Shown: positions 46,944 through 53,987 of the stretch, one piece after another | Numbering within the stretch: position 1 is the stretch's first letter | How the letters are laid out: each line of letters begins with the position of its first letter | Source of the DNA: Cupidesulfovibrio sp000226255 | Lineage (GTDB): Bacteria; Desulfobacterota; Desulfovibrionia; Desulfovibrionales; Desulfovibrionaceae | Reading direction: 5' to 3' | Length of the DNA stretch: 64,000 nt | Assembly: GCF_003402415.2 (NCBI RefSeq) | Contig: NZ_AP036014.1 | Location: 2,542,001 to 2,606,000, forward strand | Notes under the pieces: generated by a model | What the model saw: the letters and a program-made list of their open reading frames with translations, nothing else | Database searches by the model: none | What the model was told of the DNA's origin: nothing | Program-made: the position numbers and the translations under genes

Positions 46944-46977
46944 AGGGGGCTGCGGTAACGCGGCCCCCTTGTTGTTT
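46944..46977 (+). terminator. Terminator of the hisB-hisA unit
   Basis: An 11-bp stem AGGGGGCTGCG (one G-U pair) with a GTAA loop, then TGTTGTTT. Confidence 0.75.
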
Positions 46978-47035
46978 GGCGTGTGTGGGTGGGTGGAGGA
47001 ATGGGAAGGAGAAGGGGGGGGTGCATTGTTGTGCC

Positions 47036-47363
47036 CGGCCTCTACGAAGACAATTGCACCCCGTTGGCCACGCCCGATCTCGTTATGCCTCCGGCGGGTG
47101 GAGGGCTGGCGCGTTGATGGGCACGGCTTCTACGAAGACAGTTGCACCCCGTTGGCCACGCCCGATCTCGTTATGCCTCCGGCGGGTGGAGGGCTGGCGC
47201 GTTGATGGGCACGGCTTCTACGAAGACAGTTGCGCCCCATTGACCTCGCTCGATTTCGTTATGCCTCCGGCGGGTGGAGGGCTGGCGCGTTGATGGGCAC
47301 GGCTTCTACGAAGACAGTTGCGCCCCATTGACCTCGCTCGATTTCGTTATGCCTCCGGCGGGC
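47036..47363 (+). repeat. 88-bp tandem repeat, about 3.7 copies
   Basis: Units begin at 47036, 47124, 47212 and 47300 with CGGC(C/T)TCTACGAAGACA and end with GCCTCCGGCGGG. Units 1-2 share the GCACCCCGTTGGCCACG centre, while units 3-4 share GCGCCCCATTGACCTCG, so pairs of units resemble each other. A single diverged inverted unit lies at about 48304-48373. Reading frames through it (46873-47293) only reflect the repeat; 88 is not a multiple of 3, so it is not a protein repeat. Confidence 0.85.
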
Positions 47364-47437
47364 AGGGGGCCTTTAGCGAGGCCCCCTTGCAACCCCGCGC
47401 TCCAGGGGGGCTTCGCCTCCCCTGGACCCCCGGCGTC
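47351..47437 (+). repeat. Left arm hairpins hp1 and hp2 of the repeat mosaic
   Basis: hp1 is GGCAGGGGGCC..GGCCCCCTTGC (47355 region) and hp2 is CCAGGGG..CCCCTGG (47402-47425), followed by CCCCCGGCGT. The same order occurs on the opposite strand in 48310-48235. Confidence 0.65.
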
Positions 47438-47440
47438 TCA

Positions 47441-47520
47441 TACGCGGCGCCCATCGGCGGCAGCTTCCCTTCGGCGCAGGGCGCCTTCGGGTGATCTGCC
47501 GCCGGTGGCGCCAATGCGTA
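47441..47520 (+). repeat. Structured element S, copy 1
   Basis: Nested stems: TACGC/GCGTA outermost, GGCGCC-type middle, CGGCGGCAG (47455-47463) with CTGCCGCCG (47496-47504) inside. The loop side begins CTTCCC and ends GGGTGAT, as in the other S copies. Confidence 0.75.
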
Positions 47521-47576
47521 CGTCGCTCTCGCAGGCACAACCACACGCAGTTGCCTCAACCGCGCTTATCCTGCGC

Positions 47577-47646
47577 CGCATTCTTGCGCCGGGCAGCTTC
47601 CCTGCGGCGCAGGTGCGCCTCCGGGCGATCTGCCCGGCTGAATGCG
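47577..47646 (+). repeat. Structured element S, copy 2
   Basis: Outer CGCATTC/GAATGCG and inner GCCGGGCAG (47588-47596) with CTGCCCGGC (47630-47638); the loop starts CTTCCCTGCGGCGC and ends GGGCGAT. Confidence 0.75.
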
Positions 47647-47705
47647 TATGCGCGCATGGCTCCCGGTGGTATCGCACAACGAAGGAGCCACTACCCACGC
47701 CCGAC

Positions 47706-47739
47706 GCATGTGCCGCCGTCAAAGCCCGGCGGCACATGC
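47706..47739. repeat. Perfect 13-bp hairpin
   Basis: GCATGTGCCGCCG (47706-47718) pairs with 47727-47739 around an 8-nt loop. It is single-copy in this window. Confidence 0.6.
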
Positions 47740-47817
47740 TTCTACGCACGAGACGTTTCCTTTGAACTCCGCATGAAAGTCAGACCGTGTCCCCCACGCA
47801 CCCATACATCCAAAACG

Positions 47818-47853
47818 TCCGCCGTTGCAAAGCTTCCGGTGACAATCTCCGGC
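47818..47853 (+). repeat. Structured element S, truncated copy 5
   Basis: TCCGCCGTTGCAAAGC..TTCCGG..AATCTCCGGC matches the 3' two thirds of copy 4 read on the other strand; the left stem arm is missing. The stretch 47740-47817 and 47854-48023 around it show no gene or clear repeat. Confidence 0.55.
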
Positions 47854-48023
47854 TATGGATAGATATCACCGCACACAGGTTTCCCGCGCCTCTAACATAC
47901 CAACATGATAAATAGTGAGCGTCAGCACTCAGCCAAGAACTGGGCAGCAATTCATATCAGACGCACCTGTGCATCCTGCAATGCGCCAAACTCCCCAGAC
48001 AAAGCACAACATCCGCGCGGATT

Positions 48024-48088
48024 GCGCCCGCTGCCGGAGATCGCCGCCGGAGGCTTTGCGACGGCGGAAGCTCCGGCGTTGCGGGTGC
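48024..48088 (-). repeat. Structured element S, copy 4 (inverted)
   Basis: Outer GCGCCCGC/GCGGGTGC (one G-U pair) and inner GCCGGAG (48033-48039) with CTCCGGC (48071-48077); the inner sequence ATCGCC..GGAGGC..GGAAG is shared with copy 3. Confidence 0.75.
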
Positions 48089-48158
48089 ACCGCAAACCGC
48101 ACAACGGCAAGGGCACACCTCGGACCTTTGCCAAGACTGCGAGAGATATGTGCACATT

Positions 48159-48228
48159 CGCATTCCGCCGGGCAGATCGCCCGGAGGCGCGCCAGCGCCG
48201 CAGGGAAGCTGCCCGGCGCAAGAATGCG
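48159..48228 (-). repeat. Structured element S, copy 3 (inverted)
   Basis: Same stems as copy 2: CGCATTC/GAATGCG and GCCGGGCAG (48167-48175)/CTGCCCGGC (48209-48217), on the opposite strand. Confidence 0.75.
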
Positions 48229-48373
48229 GTGCAAGAAACGCCGGGGTCCAGGGGGCGCAGCCCCTTGGAACGCGGGGATGCAAGGGGCCATCGTTCAATG
48301 GCCCCTTGCCCGCCGGAGGCATAACGAGATCGGGCGTGGTCAACAGGGCGCGACTGTCTTCGTAGAGGCCGGG
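48229..48373 (-). repeat. Right arm of the repeat mosaic (inverted 88-mer, hp1, hp2)
   Basis: Read on the minus strand from 48373: CGGCCTCTACGAAGACAG, the 88-mer core, GCCTCCGGCGGGCAAGGGGCC, a second GGCCCCTTGC arm, CCCCGCG..CCTGGACCCCGGCGT, then element S copy 3. This is the same order as in the left arm (47300-47520). Confidence 0.7.
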
Positions 48374-48459
48374 TGAAACAACGCACAACATCTCTTGCCC
48401 CCTTCCCCCCTTGCCCCCCCATACGCTATGCCATCCGCACGCACACTCACGGAGGACTA

Positions 48460-50235
48460 ATGCCCGACCCGACCAAGCCCACGACCAGCCCGGCCCCCCT
48501 CCCCACCCTGCACTACCGCTACACGCACACCTCCACGGAGGCCACCACTGGCTATTTCGCCTGTGAGCCCCCGGCAGACATGACTTTCGAACAGTGCCTC
48601 ACCCGGCTGGAAGCCGCGCCCCTCGATGAATTCCTGCACAGCCATCTGCTGCGCCTTGCCGCCGCCTTTCCGGCCGAACGCATGTCCGCCCTGCTGGACG
48701 ACCTGGACAGCGCCGCCCGCCCCGCCACCGCCGCCCTGCTGCGTGAGGCGTGCCTGCTGAACCCCGATCTTTCCGACCTCATCCGCACGGCGGACGCCTC
48801 TCCAGCGCCGGAAGTCCTTGCCGCCATCGAGGCCGCCACCCCGCACATCGGCCTGCGCTGGCACGCCCAGCCCGACCGCGACCTGCACCGCGCCTGGTGC
48901 GAGGTGTTCCGCGACAACATGCACAACCACCGCATGCTGCCGCAGCTCGAAGACATGGACATCCCCCCGCTGTACGACCCGGCCGAAACCCTGGACGGCC
49001 CGGACCGTCCGGTGGTCACCGCCGCCGACATCCGCGCCTTCCTCGCGCTGGAACCGGCGGAATCCTCCCCGTGGCAACGCCCACCGTCACACGAAACGGC
49101 GTCCCTCGCGCTGGAGCGGCTGGTGGAGAACGGCATCATTGCGGGCCAGGAAATGCGCCACGAGGCGTCCCTGTCGCCCATCGCCCTGCTGCGCCGCTGG
49201 AACGTTGACATGACCGTGCGCTGCGGCGCGCTCGACTACACCCTGAAGGGCGAGGGCACCACCTACGGGCGCGGCCTGTCCCTGGCCGACGCGCGCGCCT
49301 CGTACGCCATGGAGATGGTGGAGCGCGCCTCGTCGTATGTCTCCGTGGGCGAGATCGACGGGCAGTTGCACGTGCTCGACCGGGCCACCCCGCAACCGCT
49401 GGTCCGGGCCCGCCTGTCCGAACTGCTGGCCGACGGCTGCGAGGCGCTGGCCCCGCAGGCCATCCCGCTGGAGGCCCCCTACCAGGACCAGCCCCTGTAC
49501 TGGCTCGCCGGGCACACCCCCGATGACGACGGCGGCTCACGCCCGGTGCTGGTGCCCGCGCAGATGGCCTACCTGTTCTGCAACCTGGACGAAATCGCGC
49601 TGTTCTCGGCCTCCGGCTCCACCGGCCTCGCCACCGGCAACATCATGGCCGAGGCCAAGGTGGCCGCGCTTACCGAAATCCTCGAGCGCGACGCCGAAGC
49701 CACCATGCCCTACGACCGTTCCCAGTGTTTCCGGCTGGTCACCGACGACGCGCGTCTGCAGGCCCTGCTTGACGACTATGCCGCGCGCGGCATCCACATC
49801 CAGTTCCAGGACCTGACCACAGGATTCGGCGTGCCCTGCTACAAGTGCTTCGTGGTGGGGCCGCGCGGCCAGGTGGCGCGCGGCACCGGCGCGGGCCTTT
49901 CCGGCCGCCGCGCCGTGCTTTCCGCCATGACCGAAACCCCCTTCCCCTACCCCAACGGCGGCCCCTCCGGCCCTGGCGTGCGCGGCCTGCCGGAACGCAG
50001 GCTGGAAGACCTGCCCGACCTGACCCTGGAATCGCCCCAGCGCAACCTGGCGCTGCTGGAAGGGCTGTTCGCCGTCAACCGCATGGCCCCCGTGTATGTG
50101 GAACTGACCCGCGAAGACCTCGAATTCCCCGTGGTCAAGGCGCTGGTGCCCGGGCTGGAATCCACCGCAGACTTCGACACCTGGTCGCGCATGAGCCGCC
50201 GGTTGTTCCGCAACTATCTGCATCTGAGAGGGTAA
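48460..50235 (+). CDS. YcaO-domain protein, stand-alone
   Basis: A 591-aa protein. Residues about 1-260 are a helical N-terminal part of unknown type; about 260-560 form the YcaO ATP-dependent cyclodehydratase/thioamidation fold with LKGEGTTYGRGLSLADARAS, EMVERASSY, ASGSTGLATGNIMAEAKVAA and LTEILERDAEATM, the Glu/Arg ATP-site pattern, and DLTTGFGVPCYKCFVVG. YcaO proteins activate peptide amides with ATP, for azoles, thioamides or ribosomal protein modification. No E1-like partner, TfuA or precursor peptide is visible nearby, so the substrate is unknown. GGAGG precedes the ATG. Confidence 0.88.
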   Translation: MPDPTKPTTSPAPLPTLHYRYTHTSTEATTGYFACEPPADMTFEQCLTRLEAAPLDEFLHSHLLRLAAAFPAERMSALLDDLDSAARPATAALLREACLLNPDLSDLIRTADASPAPEVLAAIEAATPHIGLRWHAQPDRDLHRAWCEVFRDNMHNHRMLPQLEDMDIPPLYDPAETLDGPDRPVVTAADIRAFLALEPAESSPWQRPPSHETASLALERLVENGIIAGQEMRHEASLSPIALLRRWNVDMTVRCGALDYTLKGEGTTYGRGLSLADARASYAMEMVERASSYVSVGEIDGQLHVLDRATPQPLVRARLSELLADGCEALAPQAIPLEAPYQDQPLYWLAGHTPDDDGGSRPVLVPAQMAYLFCNLDEIALFSASGSTGLATGNIMAEAKVAALTEILERDAEATMPYDRSQCFRLVTDDARLQALLDDYAARGIHIQFQDLTTGFGVPCYKCFVVGPRGQVARGTGAGLSGRRAVLSAMTETPFPYPNGGPSGPGVRGLPERRLEDLPDLTLESPQRNLALLEGLFAVNRMAPVYVELTREDLEFPVVKALVPGLESTADFDTWSRMSRRLFRNYLHLRG

Positions 50236-50239
50236 TCAA

Positions 50240-50315
50240 TTGGGGGAAAGGGGAGGAACTTTGCAAAGTTCCTCCCCTTTCCCCCAAGCCCCCATTCCCC
50301 TCCACAAACTTTTCT
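50240..50315 (+). repeat. Gene-terminal hairpin repeat R1, copy 6 (3' of the YcaO gene)
   Basis: A perfect 48-bp palindrome (50240-50287), then GCCCCCATTCCCC and AAACTTTTC. It starts 5 bp after the YcaO stop and has the same orientation rule as the other copies. Confidence 0.8.
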
Positions 50316-50402
50316 ATAGAGGGGGCATCGCCCTGGCAGCGGTGTTGCGGACGTCACGCACCCCTCGCACGTCGCTGGCGCAAACTACCAAGGAGCCCGG
50401 TC

Positions 50403-52034
50403 ATGCTGCACACGCCGCGCGCCCGCAGGGGCATGGTCGTCACCCCCCACCACCTCGCCTCGCAGGCAGGGCTGGCCATCCTGCGCGAGGGCGGCAACGC
50501 CGTGGAGGCCGTGGTGGCGGCCGCCGCCACCCTGTGCGCCGTCTATCCGCACATGACCGGCCTTGGCGGCGACGGTTTCTGGCTGATTCATGAACCCGGC
50601 GCGCCCGCGCCCGTGGGCATCGACGCCAGCGGGCGCTCCGGCGCGGCCGTGACCGTGGACATGCTGCGCGCGGCAGGCCACGCCCACGAAGTTCCCCGGC
50701 GCGGCCCGCTGGCCGCCATCACCGTGGCCGGGGCCGTGTCCGGCTGGGCGGCGGCGCTGGACCACGCCCGCGCGTGGGGGCCAGCCCTGCCCCTGGCCCG
50801 CCTGCTGGAAGAGGCGGAATGGCACGCCCGGCACGGCGTTGCCGTCACCGCCGGGCACCATGCGCTGGTGCGGGCCAATCTGCAAACGCTGTCGGCCCAG
50901 CCCGGCTTCGCCGCGCAGTTCCTGCCCGGCGGAACGTGCCCGGCGGAGGGGGCCACCCTGCGCCTGCCCGCCCTGGCCGACACCCTGCGCACCTTAGCCC
51001 GACGGGGGCTGGACGACTTCTACCGGGGCCAGTTGGCCGCCGCCATGGCCGCCGACCTTGCCGAAGCGGGCTCTCCCCTCACAGCGGCGGACCTCGCGGA
51101 GCACCGGGCATCGCTGGTCGCGCCGCTGTCCCTGCGCCTGCCGCAAGGCCAGGTGTTCAACCTGCCGCCCCCTTCGCAGGGGGTGGCGTCGCTGTGCATC
51201 CTCGGGATATTCGACCGGCTGCGCCGTGCGGACCTGACTGGCGGGGCGGGCCGGCCGGAAACCTTCGCGCCGGACACGTTCACGCATGTCCATGCCGTCG
51301 TAGAGGCCACCAAGCGCGCCTTCCGCATGCGTGACGGCCTGGTGGGCGACCCGGACCACGCCCCTTATCCGGCGGCCGAAGCCCTACGGGCCGACCGGCT
51401 GGACGCCCTTGCCCGCGACGTGGACATGGCCCGCGCCCTGCCGTGGCCCGCGCCGCCCTCCGGCGGCGACACGGTATGGCTGGGCGCGGTGGACGCCCAG
51501 GGCCGCGCCGTCAGCTGCATCCAGAGCATCTTCTTCGAATTCGGCTCCGGCGTGGTGCTGCCGCGCACCGGCATCGCCTGGCAGAACCGGGGCTGCGGCT
51601 TCAATCTGCGCGGCGTCGGCCCCGCCGCGCTCGCCCCCCGCCGCAAGCCGTTCCACACCCTGAACCCGGCCATGGCCCTGCTGGCCGACGGCCGGGTCAT
51701 GCCATACGGCACCATGGGCGGCGAAGGCCAGCCCCAGACCCAGGCCGCCGTGTTCACCCGCCACGTGGTCTTCGGCCAGCCGTTGCAGCGGGCCGTCAGC
51801 GCCCCGCGCTGGCTGCTGGGACGCACCTGGGGGGACGACGCCGTATCGCTGCGCCTGGAGGGACGCTTCGACCCCTCCGTGGCCGACGGGCTGCGCGCGG
51901 CAGGGCACCCCGTGCGCGTGGTGGACGACTACGACCCGGTCATGGGCCACGCCGGGGCCATCGTGCGCCACCCGGGCGGCACGCTGGAAGGCGCGGCCGA
52001 CCCGCGCGGCGACGGCTGTGTGGCCGCGTGGTAA
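50403..52034 (+). CDS. ggt: Gamma-glutamyltransferase family protein
   Basis: A 543-aa Ntn-hydrolase. The large-subunit part opens VVTPHHLASQAGLAILREGGNAVEA and has MTGLGGDGFWLI; the self-processing Thr nucleophile is in GGDTVWLGAVDAQGRAVSCIQS, and the small-subunit part has NPAMALLADGRVMPYGTMGGEGQPQ. Unlike secreted GGTs there is no signal peptide, so it is likely cytoplasmic, and the usual T-T-H is D-T-V here. AAGGAG lies eight bases before the ATG. It converges on the next gene with only 84 bp between. Confidence 0.88.
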   Translation: MLHTPRARRGMVVTPHHLASQAGLAILREGGNAVEAVVAAAATLCAVYPHMTGLGGDGFWLIHEPGAPAPVGIDASGRSGAAVTVDMLRAAGHAHEVPRRGPLAAITVAGAVSGWAAALDHARAWGPALPLARLLEEAEWHARHGVAVTAGHHALVRANLQTLSAQPGFAAQFLPGGTCPAEGATLRLPALADTLRTLARRGLDDFYRGQLAAAMAADLAEAGSPLTAADLAEHRASLVAPLSLRLPQGQVFNLPPPSQGVASLCILGIFDRLRRADLTGGAGRPETFAPDTFTHVHAVVEATKRAFRMRDGLVGDPDHAPYPAAEALRADRLDALARDVDMARALPWPAPPSGGDTVWLGAVDAQGRAVSCIQSIFFEFGSGVVLPRTGIAWQNRGCGFNLRGVGPAALAPRRKPFHTLNPAMALLADGRVMPYGTMGGEGQPQTQAAVFTRHVVFGQPLQRAVSAPRWLLGRTWGDDAVSLRLEGRFDPSVADGLRAAGHPVRVVDDYDPVMGHAGAIVRHPGGTLEGAADPRGDGCVAAW

Positions 52035-52118
52035 CCCTATCCGCTGCCCGCATGCCTTCCCGATGCTCCCGTCCGTGACGGTCCCTGGCCGACACGGACA
52101 GACGACAAAACGCGCGGG

Positions 52119-52661
52119 CTACCTCACGCCCAGGTTCTCGCACACGTTGTCCACCAGCTGCTCCGGCGAACGCCCGTCGGGCAGCAGAAAGTGCAGCACG
52201 CCCATGCACAGGGTTTCCAGTTCCAGCGCCTCGCGGCAGAACTTCTCGCCAGCCTCGCCGGAAAGCCCCAGTTCGTTGGCCAGCCGCACCGGGTTGGCCA
52301 TCATGTAGAACACCCGCGCCCCGTCGCGCAGGCAGGCCCGCAGCGCATCGTCGCGCACGGCGGAAACGGGCGCCGCCAGCACCAGCCCCGTGCGGCAGCA
52401 CAGCTCGGTCACCACCTCCGGCGCGGTCTCGTCCTCGGGCGCTGCCGCCTGCATGCCGAAGCGCTCCGCCACCAGTTCCGCCAACCGCCGCCTGCCGCTG
52501 CCCGGCAGCCCCAGAATGACGATGCGCTCCGCCCCCGGGTCGAAGGGGGGCCTGCGTCCCGCGCGCGAAACGGTCATCACCGCGTCGGCCTCGCCCACAT
52601 CCTGCTTGCGCATGACGAACCCCGTGGTGTCGAACCGGTCCTTTTCATCCCTTCCGCTCAT
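52119..52661 (-). CDS. P-loop-like protein with degenerate Walker A
   Basis: A 180-aa protein, function unknown. After an N-terminal 50 residues, IVILGLPGSGRRRLAELVAERFG looks like the start of a shikimate/adenylate kinase fold, but the Walker A Lys and Ser/Thr are replaced by Arg-Arg. The following sequence (EVVTELCCRTGLVLAAP..ALRACLRDGARVFYMMANP) resembles the core of shikimate kinase-like proteins. The start at 52661 is set by AAGGAG seven bases upstream. It may bind nucleotide weakly or not at all. Confidence 0.65.
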   Translation of the reverse strand: MSGRDEKDRFDTTGFVMRKQDVGEADAVMTVSRAGRRPPFDPGAERIVILGLPGSGRRRLAELVAERFGMQAAAPEDETAPEVVTELCCRTGLVLAAPVSAVRDDALRACLRDGARVFYMMANPVRLANELGLSGEAGEKFCREALELETLCMGVLHFLLPDGRSPEQLVDNVCENLGVR

Positions 52662-52807
52662 CCCGTGCTCCTTATCATTTCGCAGCATGTTGATTTTATG
52701 AACACTCCCATGAATACAGGCGCAGCATGACACACTCGGGCCACACTCGGGCCACACTCGGACAACGCGCCCTCCGCGCGTCACGACGTCGTGCGGCCGT
52801 CAGATCA

Positions 52808-53004
52808 TTTACCGTACATGCCCCGAAGCGAAAATGTGTTTGACGCAGTCATCGCCCATGCTCCGCGCGGGTAGCAGCCCCCCGCTGGAAGCCCACGGCG
52901 AAGACAAGAAAAAACCGGTTTCCGCGAGGGGAGTGTACGTCTTTGGTACATGACCCGAACGGAAACCGGTTTTGACGCCGTCAGCGCCCGCGATTCTCGC
53001 TGGG
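52808..53004 (-). terminator. Terminator and paired direct repeats 3' of the nitroreductase gene
   Basis: A 14-bp inverted repeat, AAAACCGGTTTCCG (52911-52924) and its complement (52960-52973), followed on the minus strand by a T-run (GGTTTTTTCTT), forms a long-loop Rho-independent terminator; an inner TGTAC/GTACA stem lies in the loop. Two direct repeats flank it: GTACATGCCCCGAAGCG..GTTTGACGCAGTCA (52814-52857) and GTACATGACCCGAACGG..GTTTTGACGCCGTCA (52946-52982). Confidence 0.6.
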
Positions 53005-53829
53005 CTATTTCCAGGTGATGGGCAGGGGCCTGCGCCACGGTATCCGGCGGTACCGGTACTTGGCGTACCCCAGCATCTGCGCGCCCTGCACCCGCTCGCC
53101 CTCGCCAAGGCCCAGCAGTTGGCGCAGGGGGGCGTAGGCGTTGGCCGCGTAGGTGAAGTAGCCGCCCCAGCAGGCGCCCACACCGTGGGCATGGGCGGCC
53201 AGTTCCAGATAGGTGAGGGCAATGGCCGAATCCACGGCGGGCCAGGTGGCGGCCCCGTCGCAGCAGGCCACGGCGATGTGCGGCGCGCCGCGCAACACCA
53301 GGTCCACGCCCTTGCGCGACCCGGCGATAAGCCCGGCCACGTTGTGGCGCTTGGCGGTTTCCGGGTCGTGTTCGCGCAGGTAGAGCATCCAGTCGATGAT
53401 CAGCGCGGCAATTTCACGGGTGCGGCCGGGGTCTTCCACCATCACCCAGCGCACCGGCTGGCGGTGGCTGGCGGTGGGTGCCCAGCGCACGGTGTCCATG
53501 ATCCGGGCCAGCACGTCGTGCTCCACCGGCTGCTCCCTGAAGGTGCGGATGGACCGGCGGCCGCGCAGGAACTGTTCCGCCGCGTCGGGCGTGACGGCCA
53601 GTTCGCGGTTCACCGGGGTGAATTCCTCGAAGGGCATGCCCGCGAGGCGCACGGCCCCGCTCGGACAGACGGCCACGCAGTGGCCGCAGCGGATGCAGGC
53701 GTCTTCGGCGCCCTGGCGCATCTTGGCCACGCCGGTTTCCTTGTCGGCGATCAGGATGCGGATGGGGCATTCATCGATGCAGATATTGTCGCGCTTGCAT
53801 TTCTGCGCGTCCACTTCAAAAAACGGCAT
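53005..53829 (-). CDS. Nitroreductase family protein with N-terminal 2[4Fe-4S] ferredoxin domain
   Basis: A 274-aa protein. Residues 1-65 carry two cluster motifs, CKRDNICIDECPI and CIRCGHCVAVCP; residues about 85-270 form the FMN nitroreductase fold with RRSIRTFREQPV, RWAPTASHRQPVRWVMV and GVGACWGGYF. The ferredoxin part would pass electrons to FMN for reduction of a quinone, nitro compound or enone; the true substrate is unknown. Common in strict anaerobes. Divergent from the lipoprotein gene at 53988. Confidence 0.88.
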   Translation of the reverse strand: MPFFEVDAQKCKRDNICIDECPIRILIADKETGVAKMRQGAEDACIRCGHCVAVCPSGAVRLAGMPFEEFTPVNRELAVTPDAAEQFLRGRRSIRTFREQPVEHDVLARIMDTVRWAPTASHRQPVRWVMVEDPGRTREIAALIIDWMLYLREHDPETAKRHNVAGLIAGSRKGVDLVLRGAPHIAVACCDGAATWPAVDSAIALTYLELAAHAHGVGACWGGYFTYAANAYAPLRQLLGLGEGERVQGAQMLGYAKYRYRRIPWRRPLPITWK

Positions 53830-53936
53830 GAACTTCCTCCCTGTGATCCGTGGCCCGAATGGCCACAGGTGCCGGTTTGCCCCGCTTCACGCCGCGTGTA
53901 AAGCGAAAATGGCGTCACGCGGCCGCAATACCGCCT

Positions 53937-53965
53937 TTGACAGCCCCCCCTGCCCCCTGTAATGT
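53937..53965 (+). promoter_or_regulatory. Candidate promoter of the trehalose synthase-like lipoprotein gene
   Basis: TTGACA (53937-53942), 17-bp C-rich spacer, TAATGT (53960-53965). RNA would start near 53972, which favours the ATG at 53988 over the one at 53970. Confidence 0.5.
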
Positions 53966-53987
53966 CGGCATGATAAAGGGGACTCGC

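Noticed and set aside
47036..47363. CRISPR array
   Set aside because: Units are 88 bp, contiguous and near-identical throughout, with no unique spacers and no cas genes in the window.
46873..48324. Several open frames in the hisA-YcaO gap
   Set aside because: They run through the 88-bp tandem repeat, hairpins and S elements in different frames, lack ribosome sites, and copies in other units fall in other frames.
52805..53038. 77-codon minus-strand frame past the end of the nitroreductase gene
   Set aside because: It overlaps the terminator and two direct repeats, and its repeated peptides are explained by those repeats.
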